Source of the DNA: Cedecea colo
GTDB lineage: Bacteria; Pseudomonadota; Gammaproteobacteria; Enterobacterales; Enterobacteriaceae
Direction of reading: 5' to 3'
Length of the DNA: 64,000 nt
NCBI RefSeq assembly: GCF_011808225.1
Contig: NZ_SOYS01000007.1
Span: 1 to 64,000 of the forward strand
Under the pieces are notes generated by a model. It worked only from the letters and a program-made list of their open reading frames with translations. It made no database searches and was not told where the DNA came from. This document shows positions 52,027-61,572 of this stretch, piece after piece (position 1 is the first letter of the stretch; every line of letters starts with the position of its first letter). Both the position numbers and the translations under genes were made by a program.

Positions 52027-53171
52027 AAATCACTAAGCTTACGACCTGGCGTTTACCCCCACGCTGGATGTTCCTGAAAATTGAAACCGATGAAGGCATT
52101 GTTGGCTGGGGCGAGCCGGTGATTGAAGGGCGGGCTAAAAGCGTTGAAGCCGCAGTACACGAATTAAGCGAATATTTAATTGGTCAGGATCCTGCGCGTA
52201 TTAATGACTTATGGCAGATAATGTATCGCGGCGGTTTTTATCGCGGTGGCCCAATTTTAATGAGTGCGATTGCCGGTATCGATCAGGCGTTGTGGGATAT
52301 TAAAGGTAAGGTTCTGAATGCTCCCGTATGGCAATTAATGGGCGGGCTGGTTCGCGATAAAATTAAAGCCTATAGCTGGGTTGGCGGCGACCGTCCGGCA
52401 GAAGTTATCGACGGTATTAAATCCCTGCGTAATATTGGTTTTGATACTTTTAAATTAAACGGCTGCGAAGAAATGGGCGTTATTGATAACTCCCGTAAAG
52501 TTGATGCCGCCGTAAATACCGTTGCTCAGATTCGCGAAGCGTTCGGTAGCGAAATCGAATTCGGCCTGGATTTCCACGGCCGCGTTAGTGCGCCAATGGC
52601 GAAAGTGCTGATCAAAGAGCTGGAGCAGTACCGTCCGCTGTTTATTGAGGAGCCGGTGCTGGCGGAACAGGCTGAATACTATCCGCGCCTGGCCGCACAG
52701 ACCCATATTCCTATCGCTGCGGGTGAACGCATGTTCTCGCGCTTTGAGTTCAAACGCGTACTGGAAGCCGGCGGTCTGGCTATTCTTCAGCCCGACCTTT
52801 CCCACGCAGGCGGCATCACCGAATGCTATAAAATCGCCGGTATGGCAGAGGCTTATGACGTTGCTCTTGCGCCGCACTGTCCGCTTGGGCCGATTGCGCT
52901 TGCCGCCTGTCTGCACATCGACTTTGTTTCCCGCAACGCCGTATTCCAGGAGCAGAGTATGGGCATCCATTATAATAAAGGTGCCGAACTGCTCGATTTT
53001 GTGAAAAACAAAGACGACTTCAAAATGGATGGCGGCCACTTCCTGCCATTAATGAAGCCAGGCCTCGGCGTGGAAATTGATGAAGAGCAGGTTATTGAAC
53101 GCAGTAAAAACGTCACCGACTGGCGCAACCCATTATGGCGTTATCCGGACGGTGTCGTTGCAGAATGGTAA
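52023..53171 (+). CDS. dgoD: D-galactonate dehydratase
   Basis: A 382-aa enolase-superfamily dehydratase making 2-keto-3-deoxygalactonate. Metal ligands D183, E209 and E235 and the acid/base H185 are at exactly the E. coli positions; H285 lies in the conserved [13 protein letters not shown] segment. Same length as E. coli DgoD. The first ~160 codons are richer in AT-ending codons than the rest, without a break in homology. Confidence 0.96.
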   Translation: MKITKLTTWRLPPRWMFLKIETDEGIVGWGEPVIEGRAKSVEAAVHELSEYLIGQDPARINDLWQIMYRGGFYRGGPILMSAIAGIDQALWDIKGKVLNAPVWQLMGGLVRDKIKAYSWVGGDRPAEVIDGIKSLRNIGFDTFKLNGCEEMGVIDNSRKVDAAVNTVAQIREAFGSEIEFGLDFHGRVSAPMAKVLIKELEQYRPLFIEEPVLAEQAEYYPRLAAQTHIPIAAGERMFSRFEFKRVLEAGGLAILQPDLSHAGGITECYKIAGMAEAYDVALAPHCPLGPIALAACLHIDFVSRNAVFQEQSMGIHYNKGAELLDFVKNKDDFKMDGGHFLPLMKPGLGVEIDEEQVIERSKNVTDWRNPLWRYPDGVVAEW

Positions 53172-53243
53172 ATACCTGCTGATAAATTTCAAAAAAATAT
53201 AAACCGAAGTACTTCCTTTATACCAAAAGGTGAGGATTCTTTT

Positions 53244-54554
53244 ATGAATACCGATCTGTACTCTACAACTCTGCGCCAGTTAAATGCGAAAATAATACCT
53301 TTTATTATTATCTGCTATTTTGTGGCAAATTTAGATAAAACCAATATCTCCATCGCAGCGTTACAAATGAATGCCGACCTGGGGCTGAGCGCCAGTATGT
53401 ACGGCCTTGGCGTTGGCATGTTCTATATCTCTTATATTATTTTCGAAATCCCCAGCAACGTTATTATGACACGCGTCGGAGCGCGGCTGTGGATTGCGAG
53501 AATTATGATTACCTGGGGTATTGTCAGCGCCGGGATGTCGCTGGTGCACACCCCTACCCAGCTTTATGTTATGCGTTTTTTACTGGGGATGGCCGAGGCG
53601 GGCTTTACGCCGGGCATCATCTATTACATTTCCTGCTGGTTCCCAAAAAGTAACCGTGCACGAGCGATGTCCTTCTTTTATATGGGCTCGGTTATGGCGT
53701 CCATCATTGGTCTGCCGCTTTCCGGCTCTATCCTGAATATGCATGGCATTGCCGATATCGCCGGCTGGCGCTGGCTGTTCGCGCTGGAGGGAATTCCGGC
53801 TATCGCGCTGGGCGTGCTGGTGCTGTGGCGTCTGCCACAAACGCCGGATCATGCCGCCTGGCTGACGCCGGAGCAGAAAGGATGGCTGAAAAGGCAGCTT
53901 GAACGGGATAACGCTGGCGTGGAGGTGGGCACCAACCACAACTGGTACAGCGCGCTGAAAAATAAAACGGTGCTGCTGCTCAGTCTTGTCTGGTTCCTGC
54001 AGGCGTTTGGCTCAATCGGTATCACCCTTTTCCTGCCGCTCATTATTAAGAGCATGGCTACAGAACAGAGTAATTTCGTGGTGAGCCTGCTTGCTGCGGT
54101 GCCATTTATTTTTGCCTGCCTCTTTATGTACCTGAATGGCCGCCACTCCGATACTACCAACGAGCGTTCCTGGCATCTGGGGCTGCCGCTTATCCTCTCC
54201 GGCCTGTCGCTTGCCGTTGCTATCTACTCCAGCAATCTGCTGCTGGCCTACATCCTGCTGGTACTGACGGTCGGATTTAACTTCGCGCTCACTCCTATTT
54301 TCTGGGCGGTGACTACGGAGAAACTGGCAGGTGTCGCGGCGGCGGCTTCCATCGCCTTTATCAATACCATCGCTAACTTTGTGGGCCTCGGATTACCGCC
54401 GCTGCTCGGCAAAATTAAAGATGCTACCAACAGCTATCACTACGGGCTGCTAATTGTAGCCGTTGCGCTCATTATTGGCGGCATTGTGGGAATTCTGGTA
54501 TCGCGTCCGACCCAGCCTGGGGCAGCTAAGAACGCCGCCTCTCGTCTCTCTTAA
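53244..54554 (+). CDS. MFS transporter of the anion:cation symporter (ACS) family, not DgoT
   Basis: A 436-aa, 12-helix transporter, probably of organic or sugar acids. It has the ACS-type start NAKIIPFIIICYFVANLDKTNISIAALQM and FLLGMAEAGFTPGIIYYISCWFP. These resemble the tartrate/RhmT branch of ACS rather than E. coli DgoT, whose N-terminus and helix 4 region read quite differently. It lies where dgoT normally sits, 72 bp after dgoD, with no terminator between. By position it should import D-galactonate or a related acid; the substrate is not shown by the sequence. Confidence 0.88.
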   Translation: MNTDLYSTTLRQLNAKIIPFIIICYFVANLDKTNISIAALQMNADLGLSASMYGLGVGMFYISYIIFEIPSNVIMTRVGARLWIARIMITWGIVSAGMSLVHTPTQLYVMRFLLGMAEAGFTPGIIYYISCWFPKSNRARAMSFFYMGSVMASIIGLPLSGSILNMHGIADIAGWRWLFALEGIPAIALGVLVLWRLPQTPDHAAWLTPEQKGWLKRQLERDNAGVEVGTNHNWYSALKNKTVLLLSLVWFLQAFGSIGITLFLPLIIKSMATEQSNFVVSLLAAVPFIFACLFMYLNGRHSDTTNERSWHLGLPLILSGLSLAVAIYSSNLLLAYILLVLTVGFNFALTPIFWAVTTEKLAGVAAAASIAFINTIANFVGLGLPPLLGKIKDATNSYHYGLLIVAVALIIGGIVGILVSRPTQPGAAKNAASRLS

Positions 54555-54567
54555 TTTGGGGAAAGTT

Positions 54568-55500
54568 ATGAAACAAAAAGTGCTGAAACAGGCCGGTTTA
54601 CCGGATGCTCTCACAGCGGAACTGCGTGAACATTATGACCTGTATGAGCTGGCGGCCCTTTCGGCGGCTGAACTTGCCTCCATCGCTGAGGGAATCACGG
54701 TGGTGATCACCAACGGCGAAGCGGTGGTAACACGCGATTTCATCACCTCCTTACCGTCATTAAAGCTGATTGCCGTCTTTGGTGTCGGCTATGACGGCGT
54801 GGATGTGGCAGCCGCCCGCGATCGTGGCGTGGCGGTCACCCATACGCCAGGCGTGCTTACGGATGACGTGGCCGATCTGGCCATTGGCCTAATGCTGGCG
54901 ACGTCACGTAAAATCGTGGCGGCGCAGAAGTTTATTGAGCAGGGCGACTGGCAGCGTGGTGGCTTCCAGTGGACACGCAAAGTCTCCGGCGCTCGTCTCG
55001 GTATTATCGGCATGGGCCGTATTGGCCAGGCTATCGCCCATCGCGCCAGCGCCTTCAATATGCAGATCGCCTATACCGGCCGTAATATACGTGGCGATCT
55101 ACCGTGGCAGCACGTGGCCGACCTGCGGGAGCTGGCGCAGCAGAGCGATTTTCTGATGATTTGTGCGCCGGGTGGAGCGGGCACTAAAGCGCTGGTTAAT
55201 GGCCCGGTGCTGGACGCGCTTGGGCCGCAGGGAATGTTAATTAACATCTCGCGCGGCAGCGTGGTGGACGAGGAGGCGCTGCTCGCCGCGCTGGAAAATA
55301 ACGCGATCGCCGGTGCCGGGCTGGATGTCTTTGCGGATGAGCCAAACGTGCCTGCCAGATTGCAGGGGCGTGATAACGTTATCATTACTCCGCATATGGC
55401 CAGCGCCACCTGGGAGACCCGCCGGGAGATGTCGCGACTGGTGCTGGAGAACGTTCACGCCTGGTTTGCGGGTAAACCGCTGGTTACGCCGGTTCCCTGA
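54568..55500 (+). CDS. D-2-hydroxyacid dehydrogenase (NAD(P)-dependent)
   Basis: A 310-aa dehydrogenase of the GhrB/glyoxylate-hydroxypyruvate reductase group. Nucleotide-binding GMGRIG is at residues 148-153; the catalytic triad is R229 (NISRGSVVD), E258 (ADEP) and H276 (TPHMAS). It starts 13 bp after the transporter gene with GGGGAAAG as ribosome site, so it belongs to the same transcript. E. coli has cbrA rather than this gene near dgoT. A role in reducing a 2-keto sugar acid that then feeds the dgo pathway is an inference; glyoxylate or hydroxypyruvate reduction is the default. Confidence 0.9.
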   Translation: MKQKVLKQAGLPDALTAELREHYDLYELAALSAAELASIAEGITVVITNGEAVVTRDFITSLPSLKLIAVFGVGYDGVDVAAARDRGVAVTHTPGVLTDDVADLAIGLMLATSRKIVAAQKFIEQGDWQRGGFQWTRKVSGARLGIIGMGRIGQAIAHRASAFNMQIAYTGRNIRGDLPWQHVADLRELAQQSDFLMICAPGGAGTKALVNGPVLDALGPQGMLINISRGSVVDEEALLAALENNAIAGAGLDVFADEPNVPARLQGRDNVIITPHMASATWETRREMSRLVLENVHAWFAGKPLVTPVP

Positions 55501-55524
55501 TAGTCTTTATTGCGTAAATCTTTT

Positions 55525-55551
55525 ACCCTGAGGCGTCTAACGCTTCAGGGT
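55525..55551 (+). terminator. Hairpin just before yidR
   Basis: ACCCTGAGGCG-TCTAA-CGCTTCAGGGT forms an 11-bp stem with one mismatch, ending 9 bp before the yidR start. It has no U-run, so it could be a weak terminator of the dgo transcript or a structure covering the yidR ribosome site. Confidence 0.6.
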
Positions 55552-55560
55552 ATCATCCTC

Positions 55561-56826
55561 ATGCAACAACTTACCTGCGCACCACGCCATCACCAGCTCA
55601 CCAACATCAACGTCTGGACGCCGGACGGCCAGTGGATAGCCTTTGATGTTCGCCCTTCCGGCGCTTCCTTTAGCAGTAAAACTATCGAACGTGTGAATGT
55701 CGCTTCAGGTGAAGTCGAAGTGATTTATCAGGCTTCGGCGGGTGCGCATGTGGGTGTGGTGACGGTAAACCCGCAGGCGCCTGACCGCTATGTTTTTATC
55801 CACGGCCCGGAAAATCCTGATGAAAACTGGCGGTACGACTTTCATCATCGTCGTGGCGTGGTGGTGGAAAACGGAACGGCAAGCAATCTGGATGCGATGG
55901 ATATCACCGCGCCGTTTACGCCTGGCGCTTTGCGCGGCGGCAGCCATGTGCACGTCTGGAGCCCGGACGGAACGCGCCTGAGCTTCACCTATAACGATCA
56001 TGTAATGCATGAATACGATGCGGCGCAGGATTTACGCAACGTGGGTGTGGCGCTGCCCTATGGTCCGGTAACTATCGCTAAGCAGCATCCGCGTGAATAC
56101 GACGGCAGCCATTACTGCGTGCTGGTCAGCCGCACTACCTCCTCGCCTCAGCCGGGCAGCGACGAGATCAATCGTGCCTACGAAGAAGGCTGGGTGGGCG
56201 ATAACGGCTACCGCAGGCCAGATGGTAGCCAGCAACGCTGGGCGCTGGCCTTTATCGGCGATACGCTTTCTGAAAGCGGCATAAAAGTGCCGGAGCTGTT
56301 TATTGTCGATCTGCCGGATGACGAAGCCGCCTGGCGTACGGCAGGGAATGAACCGCTGGAAGGCACGGGAACCACGCTGCCCGCGCCGCCTGCCTGCATA
56401 CAACAACGTCGCCTGACGTTTACGCATCAGCGCCGCTTCCCGGGACTGGTCAGCCAGCCGCGACACTGGGTGCGCAGCAATCCCGACGGCAGCAAACTGG
56501 CTTTCCTGATGAAAGATGAAAACGGTGTGGTGCAGGTGTGGCTGCTTTCGCCAGAAGGCGGTGAACCACAACGGCTTACTCAGGTGGAAACGGACATTCA
56601 GTCTGCCTTTAACTGGCATCCTTCCGGAAAATTTCTGGGATTTGTGCTCGGGAATCGGGTGGTATTGTGCGATGCGCAGAGCGGGAAAATTATTCCACTT
56701 ACACCACTCTGTCCTGACGCGCCGTCTGCCGATGCGATAGTCTTTTCCCCTGACGGTAAAACTATCGCGTGGATGCAGGATGTGAACGGTTTCCGGCAAA
56801 TTTTTATCACGCAGACGGGCTTGTGA
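55561..56826 (+). CDS. yidR: Beta-propeller protein YidR (oligogalacturonate lyase-like)
   Basis: A 421-aa protein homologous to E. coli YidR (415 aa). WD/TolB-type propeller motifs recur (WTPDGQWIAFDVR; WSPDGTRLSFTYND; NPDGSKLAFLM; WHPSGKFLGFVL; FSPDGKTIAWMQ). His-rich segments DFHHRRG and GGSHVHVW recall the metal site of PL22 oligogalacturonate lyases. No signal peptide, so probably cytoplasmic. The start at 55561 lacks a strong SD; CAGGG in the hairpin is closest. Function unproven. Confidence 0.88.
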   Translation: MQQLTCAPRHHQLTNINVWTPDGQWIAFDVRPSGASFSSKTIERVNVASGEVEVIYQASAGAHVGVVTVNPQAPDRYVFIHGPENPDENWRYDFHHRRGVVVENGTASNLDAMDITAPFTPGALRGGSHVHVWSPDGTRLSFTYNDHVMHEYDAAQDLRNVGVALPYGPVTIAKQHPREYDGSHYCVLVSRTTSSPQPGSDEINRAYEEGWVGDNGYRRPDGSQQRWALAFIGDTLSESGIKVPELFIVDLPDDEAAWRTAGNEPLEGTGTTLPAPPACIQQRRLTFTHQRRFPGLVSQPRHWVRSNPDGSKLAFLMKDENGVVQVWLLSPEGGEPQRLTQVETDIQSAFNWHPSGKFLGFVLGNRVVLCDAQSGKIIPLTPLCPDAPSADAIVFSPDGKTIAWMQDVNGFRQIFITQTGL

Positions 56827-57162
56827 TCACTGGGCTGGCGGGATAACGGAATTGGTAGCCAAATTTTTGCTCTCGCTGGCTTCTACCCGGGATTTGACCG
56901 ATTTATCGGTGCGTAACATATCCCACGGCAACAGCACGGTATCCATTGCCGCCGTGAACGGCATATCGATCGCCACGAAAGGCTTATATCCCCAACTGGT
57001 TTTGCTGTCGGTCAGCATACTGTAGCTGGCGCGAGTTCCCGGATAATAACCTTCTTGTCCGCCGGTGTGGGTCATCACGCTTGAACAACCACTTATTACA
57101 AGCAATCCGCTGCTCAACATCATTTTTGGAAGATAGCTTTTCATCATCACGGCCATGTTCAT
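56827..57162 (-). CDS. yidQ: YceK/YidQ-family lipoprotein YidQ
   Basis: A 111-aa predicted lipoprotein: signal sequence with lipobox LVISGC (Cys at about residue 26), then SSVMTHTGG and a short soluble domain with the family motif AIDMPFTAAMDTVLLPWDMLR. E. coli YidQ is 110 aa. Residue after Cys is Ser, which suggests outer-membrane sorting. GAGGG lies 9 bp before the start. Convergent with yidR, whose stop abuts its stop; divergent from ibpA. Function unknown. Confidence 0.9.
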   Translation of the reverse strand: MNMAVMMKSYLPKMMLSSGLLVISGCSSVMTHTGGQEGYYPGTRASYSMLTDSKTSWGYKPFVAIDMPFTAAMDTVLLPWDMLRTDKSVKSRVEASESKNLATNSVIPPAQ

Positions 57163-57332
57163 TTTAAACGACCCTCTTTGGGCCAGGCTGCACGGTGGTT
57201 ATAGCACTGATGCAGAGAAAAAATATGCTGAACTCACCGCTCTGTGGCGGCTGTCGCAGATAACTCTGATTTATTTTCTTCTTCAGTCTATGTACTGACC
57301 ACAAAAGCCGCAAAAAATTTCCTTTTGTTCAC

Positions 57333-57360
57333 CTTGAAAAAGAAGGCTTCGACTCCATTT
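57333..57360 (+). promoter_or_regulatory. Sigma-32 heat-shock promoter of ibpAB
   Basis: CTTGAAA (57333-57339), 13-bp spacer, CTCCATTT (57353-57360) matches the sigma-32 consensus CTTGAAA-N13-CCCCATNT with one mismatch in the -10. Transcription would start near 57367, giving a leader of about 98 nt. Confidence 0.88.
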
Positions 57361-57369
57361 TAAGAACGT

Positions 57370-57464
57370 GACCAAAAGAGTATGCCGGAAGGGTGCTCTG
57401 CAATCCCGGCCTGTCCATGATGGAAGGCTAATATAATCCTCGCTGATTTCAGGAGTTTTTATTT
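57370..57464 (+). promoter_or_regulatory. ROSE-type RNA thermometer in the ibpA leader
   Basis: The ibpA leader ends with TCGCT (57440-57444) positioned to pair with the ribosome site AGGAG (57451-57455), the UYGCU/anti-SD pairing that defines ROSE elements. An upstream stem GCCGGAAGGG...CCCGGC (57380-57405) matches the accessory hairpin of these elements. It should hide the ribosome site at low temperature. Confidence 0.8.
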
Positions 57465-57878
57465 ATGCGTAATTTCGATTTATCCCCGCTTTATCGTTCA
57501 GCCATTGGTTTCGACCGCCTGTTCAATTTGCTCGAAAATAATCAAAGCCAAAGCAACGGCGGCTATCCTCCGTATAACGTTGAACTGGTCGACGAAAATA
57601 ACTATCGCATTGCGATTGCCGTTGCGGGTTTCGCCCAAAGCGAGCTGGAGATTACCGGCCAGGATAATTTACTGGTGGTGAAAGGCGCCCATGCAGGAGA
57701 GCCGCCAGAACGCACTTACCTTTATCAGGGTATTGCCGAGCGTAATTTTGAACGCAAATTCCAGCTGGCTGAAAATATCCATATTCGTGGTGCCAACCTG
57801 GTTAATGGCCTGCTTTATATCGATCTTGAGCGCGTCATTCCCGAGTCGATGAAACCACGCCGCATCGAAATAAACTAA
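57465..57878 (+). CDS. ibpA: Small heat-shock protein IbpA
   Basis: A 137-aa small heat-shock protein (E. coli IbpA also 137 aa). N-terminal [20 protein letters not shown], then the alpha-crystallin domain (about residues 36-125: [20 protein letters not shown] ... [11 protein letters not shown]), and the C-terminal IxI-type anchor RIEIN. It binds aggregating proteins with IbpB and hands them to ClpB/DnaK. Controlled by sigma-32 and the leader thermometer. Confidence 0.97.
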   Translation: MRNFDLSPLYRSAIGFDRLFNLLENNQSQSNGGYPPYNVELVDENNYRIAIAVAGFAQSELEITGQDNLLVVKGAHAGEPPERTYLYQGIAERNFERKFQLAENIHIRGANLVNGLLYIDLERVIPESMKPRRIEIN

Positions 57879-57949
57879 TTATCTTCGGGCCGTTTACGCG
57901 GCCCTGACATCCGGCTCGCCGACCGGGAGCCAATGGCAATCCGCATATT

Positions 57950-57986
57950 GCCAGGTATTAACTCGCTTCAAAGAAGGAGAAGACTT
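57950..57986 (+). promoter_or_regulatory. ROSE-like thermometer before ibpB
   Basis: TCGCT (57963-57967) lies just upstream of AAGGAG (57974-57979), repeating the UYGCU/SD pairing of the ibpA leader within the ibpA-ibpB gap. E. coli ibpB also has such a local thermometer. The gap also has a GGGCCG...CGGCCC stem (57888-57904). Confidence 0.7.
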
Positions 57987-58418
57987 ATGCGTAACTACGA
58001 TTTATCACCTCTGCTGCGTCAATGGATTGGTTTTGACAAACTGGCCAACGCCCTGCAAACCGCCAACGAGAGCCAGAGCTTCCCGCCTTATAATATTGAA
58101 AAAGGCGACGACAATCATTATCGCATCACCCTTGCGCTGGCAGGCTTTCGTCAGGAAGACCTGGATATTGAACTGGAAGGCACTCGCCTCGTCGTAAAAG
58201 GCACGCCGGTGAAGCCAGAGAAAGAAATTAACTGGCTCCATCAGGGGCTTGTCACCCAACCCTTCAGTTTGAGTTTCACTCTGGCTGAGCATATGCGCGT
58301 TTCCGGCGCGAGCTTCACCAATGGGCTGCTGCATATTGATTTAGTGCGCGAAATCCCGGAAGAGATAGCGCCGCAGCGTATCGCGATTAATGTGGAACGC
58401 CCTGCGTTAGAAGGCTAA
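57987..58418 (+). CDS. ibpB: Small heat-shock protein IbpB
   Basis: A 143-aa partner of IbpA (E. coli IbpB 142 aa). N-terminus [20 protein letters not shown], alpha-crystallin domain (about 33-125), and C-terminal RIAINVERP tail. The start at 57987 has AAGGAG 7 bp upstream; a longer frame from 57933 was rejected. Second gene of ibpAB, ended by a terminator at 58437. Confidence 0.97.
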   Translation: MRNYDLSPLLRQWIGFDKLANALQTANESQSFPPYNIEKGDDNHYRITLALAGFRQEDLDIELEGTRLVVKGTPVKPEKEINWLHQGLVTQPFSLSFTLAEHMRVSGASFTNGLLHIDLVREIPEEIAPQRIAINVERPALEG

Positions 58419-58436
58419 GTTTACTTCCTTCCCTGA

Positions 58437-58460
58437 GCCCCCAAAAATGGGGGCTTTTTT
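58437..58460 (+). terminator. ibpB terminator
   Basis: GCCCCC-AAAAAT-GGGGGC followed by seven T, 18 bp after the ibpB stop. The intron-like remnant starts three bases beyond its T run. Confidence 0.92.
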
Positions 58461-58463
58461 GTG

Positions 58464-58809
<346 letters not shown>

Positions 58810-58836
58810 TTATCCGCCCTGCGGTTTTCAGAGGGC

Positions 58837-59691
58837 TTATCTGCCTACCGCAGAAGGCGCATAGCCAAACTTCTGCTTAAACGCCTTGCTGAAGTGAAAC
58901 GAATCGAAGAAGTTCAACGTATCCGCCACCTGGCTCACGCTATAATTCCCCTGCCTTAACAAGGACAACGCCAGTTCCAGGCGTGCGTCAAGATAATACT
59001 CTTTCGGCGTTTTTCCCGTGTATTTCAGAAATAATCGCCGCAGATACTGCTCGCTGCACTGCATCCAGTCGGCCATTTCGCTGACCGTCCAGCGTTTCTG
59101 GATATCGGTATGGATCAGCGAAAGCAGTTTTTCTATCTGCATCAGCTGCTTGTCTTTGGTGCCGGTTTGCACAATCAGGCAAACCCACTGGTAAATAAGT
59201 TTGGTAATAAACGCGACGGCGAGATTTTTACTTAATGCTTCATCACTGGTGATCAGCGCTGTAATTTCGCCCAATTCTTTGTTAAAAGTATCACCGTTAT
59301 AAATTATAGCCTGTTGCGATAACGGAATTTCCATTGCACCGGTAGGAATAAATTCCATCCAGTATTGCTCCCAAAGTAAACCTTCACAGTGATAAGATTT
59401 TATATCCGTTGGTTTTAAGAATATAACGCAATTGCCATTCAGGGTGATTTTTGAATTATCTCTCAGGATTATCTTTCCGCAGCCCTGTAGCGTATATACC
59501 ACTATCCATGAATTTTCAATCAGCGGTTTCTTTTTATCACGCGGCCAGACAACCTGGTAGCTTTCATCGGCCAGCGTATGCCATAGCGAGATAAGCGATA
59601 TCCCGCTTGAGATCACATTTTCGTCAATAACCAGCGGAATATTGTAAGTTGTTTCGTTTTTTACATCGCAGAGATCGGTTTTTCCATTCAT
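58837..59691 (-). CDS. yidL: AraC-family transcriptional regulator YidL
   Basis: A 284-aa AraC/XylS-type activator. N-terminal cupin-like sensing domain (VVYTLQGCGKIILRDN; WEQYWMEFIPTG) and C-terminal double helix-turn-helix (about residues 180-280: RWTVSEMADWMQCSEQYLRRLFLKYTGKTPKEY, then YSVSQVADTLNFFDSFHFSKAFKQKFG). It is divergent from yidK-yidJ over 168 bp, which suggests it controls them. GGAGA lies 7 bp before the start. The inducer is unknown. Confidence 0.93.
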   Translation of the reverse strand: MNGKTDLCDVKNETTYNIPLVIDENVISSGISLISLWHTLADESYQVVWPRDKKKPLIENSWIVVYTLQGCGKIILRDNSKITLNGNCVIFLKPTDIKSYHCEGLLWEQYWMEFIPTGAMEIPLSQQAIIYNGDTFNKELGEITALITSDEALSKNLAVAFITKLIYQWVCLIVQTGTKDKQLMQIEKLLSLIHTDIQKRWTVSEMADWMQCSEQYLRRLFLKYTGKTPKEYYLDARLELALSLLRQGNYSVSQVADTLNFFDSFHFSKAFKQKFGYAPSAVGR

Positions 59692-59859
59692 TTATATTCT
59701 CCGCCAGCGTTAGATGCTCATTTCGGGCGGTGTAAATGTATCAGAGTTTTGCCGCGACGGTTAACAATGCATATCTTAAACAGCCTATGACCCGTATCAG
59801 GCGTAATTACCCTACAGATAACAGCGCGCCGGGACATAATCATAAATAAGGGCAGTGAG

Positions 59860-61572
59860 ATGAATATTCAACAAATTATGAGCTTCTTCGCTTTTACCAT
59901 TCTGGTGGCGTTAATTACCTGGTGGAAGTTGCGTAAAGCGGATACGGGGTCACAACAAGGTTATTTTCTTGCCGGGCGTTCTCTGAAAGCTCCGGTGATT
60001 GCCGCATCCCTGATGCTGACCAACCTCTCCACCGAACAACTGGTGGGGCTGAGCGGGCAGGCGTATCGCAGCGGGATGTCGGTGATGGCGTGGGAAGTCA
60101 TCTCGGCCATTCCGCTTATCTTCCTGGCGCTGATTTTCCTGCCGAAGTATCTGCAACGCGGCATTGCCACTATTCCGGACTTTATCGAGGAGCGCTATGA
60201 CAAAACCACGCGCATCATCGTTGACTGCTGCTTCCTGATTGCCACCGGCATCTGCTTTCTGCCGATTGTGCTGTACTCCGGCGCGCTGGCGCTAAACAGC
60301 CTGTTCCACGTGGGTGAATCGCTGGGTATTTCCCAGGGTGCGGCTATCTGGGTGATGGTTGTCCTGTTGGGGCTGGCGGGCATCGCTTATGCCGTGGTGG
60401 GCGGTCTGCGCGCCATCGCAGTTGCGGATGTGATCAACGGCATCGGACTGGTTGTCGGCGGCCTGATGGTGCCGGTTTTTGGCCTGATGGCGATGGGCGG
60501 CGGCAACGTGCTGCGCGGTATTGAGCAACTCACTACGGTGCACAGCGAAAAGCTTAACTCTATCGGCGGCAGCAACGACCCCGTTCCCATTGGCGCGGCG
60601 CTCACCGGCCTGATTCTGGTGAATACCTTCTACTGGTGTACTAATCAGGGAATTGTACAGCGCACGCTGGCTTCAAAAAGCCTCGCCGAAGGGCAGAAAG
60701 GCGCGCTGCTAACGGCGGTACTGAAAATGCTCGACCCGCTGATTCTGGTGCTGCCGGGGCTAATTGCTTTCCATCTGTTCCAGGATTTACCGAAGCACGA
60801 TATGGCGTATCCGGCGCTGGTGAACAAAGTGATGCCGCTGCCGCTGGTGGGCTTCTTCGGCGCGGTGCTGTTTGGTGCCATCATCAGCACGTTTAACGGC
60901 TTTCTGAACAGCGCCAGCACGTTATTCAGCCTCGGCATTTATAACCGCACCATTAATCAGACTGCATCATCTGAACAACTGGTGAGCGTCGGGCGTAAGT
61001 TTGGGCTGGCGATTGCGCTGGTTTCCGTGCTGGTTGCGCCGTGGATCGCCTACGCGCCGGAAGGGCTATATAGCTGGATGAAACAACTCAACGGTATCTA
61101 CAACGTGCCGCTGGTAACTATCGTGATTATGGGCTTCTTCTTCCCGCGCATTCCGGCAATTGCCGCGAAAGCCGCGCTAATGTTCGGGATTTGCAGCTAT
61201 ATCGTCATCAACTATCTGGTGTCGTTTAACTTCCACTTCCTGTACGTGCTGTTCTTCACCTTCTGCGTCAACGTGTTGTTAATGCTGGCTATTGGCTTTG
61301 TGAAGCCTCGCGCCACCCCGTTCAAATTTCACGATGCCTTCGCCGTGGATATGGTGCCGTGGCGCAACGCTAAAATCGCATCGGTGGGCGTATTGTTCGC
61401 CATGATTGGCGTTTATGCGGGCCTTGCGCAGTTTGGCGGCTATCAAACGCAATTCATCACCATCGCAAGCTACGTGATTGTCGCAGCGGTGGTGGCTTAT
61501 CTCATCTACAGTAGCTGGCGGCAGCGCCAGGCTTCCCGTGTTGTCTATTCTTCCGCACCTGAGGATAAGTAA
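59860..61572 (+). CDS. yidK: Sodium:solute symporter YidK (SSS family)
   Basis: A 570-aa symporter (E. coli YidK 571 aa) with about 13-14 membrane helices. SSS signatures: FLAGRSLKAPVIAASLMLTNLSTEQLVGLSGQAY in the N-terminal part and GAILFGAIIST-type segment (FFGAVLFGAIISTFNGFLNSASTLFSLGIY) later. It resembles sodium/sugar cotransporters. It overlaps yidJ by one base (TAATG), so uptake and desulfation are expressed together. SD is weak (GGGCAGTGAG). Confidence 0.93.
   Translation: MNIQQIMSFFAFTILVALITWWKLRKADTGSQQGYFLAGRSLKAPVIAASLMLTNLSTEQLVGLSGQAYRSGMSVMAWEVISAIPLIFLALIFLPKYLQRGIATIPDFIEERYDKTTRIIVDCCFLIATGICFLPIVLYSGALALNSLFHVGESLGISQGAAIWVMVVLLGLAGIAYAVVGGLRAIAVADVINGIGLVVGGLMVPVFGLMAMGGGNVLRGIEQLTTVHSEKLNSIGGSNDPVPIGAALTGLILVNTFYWCTNQGIVQRTLASKSLAEGQKGALLTAVLKMLDPLILVLPGLIAFHLFQDLPKHDMAYPALVNKVMPLPLVGFFGAVLFGAIISTFNGFLNSASTLFSLGIYNRTINQTASSEQLVSVGRKFGLAIALVSVLVAPWIAYAPEGLYSWMKQLNGIYNVPLVTIVIMGFFFPRIPAIAAKAALMFGICSYIVINYLVSFNFHFLYVLFFTFCVNVLLMLAIGFVKPRATPFKFHDAFAVDMVPWRNAKIASVGVLFAMIGVYAGLAQFGGYQTQFITIASYVIVAAVVAYLIYSSWRQRQASRVVYSSAPEDK

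Noticed and set aside
52023-52500. AT-rich codon use in the first part of dgoD as a sign of recombination.
   Set aside because: Homology and catalytic residues are continuous through the region, and the shift is mild.
53244-54554. Naming the transporter dgoT from its position.
   Set aside because: The sequence does not follow E. coli DgoT; signature segments match another ACS branch, so only a family name was given.
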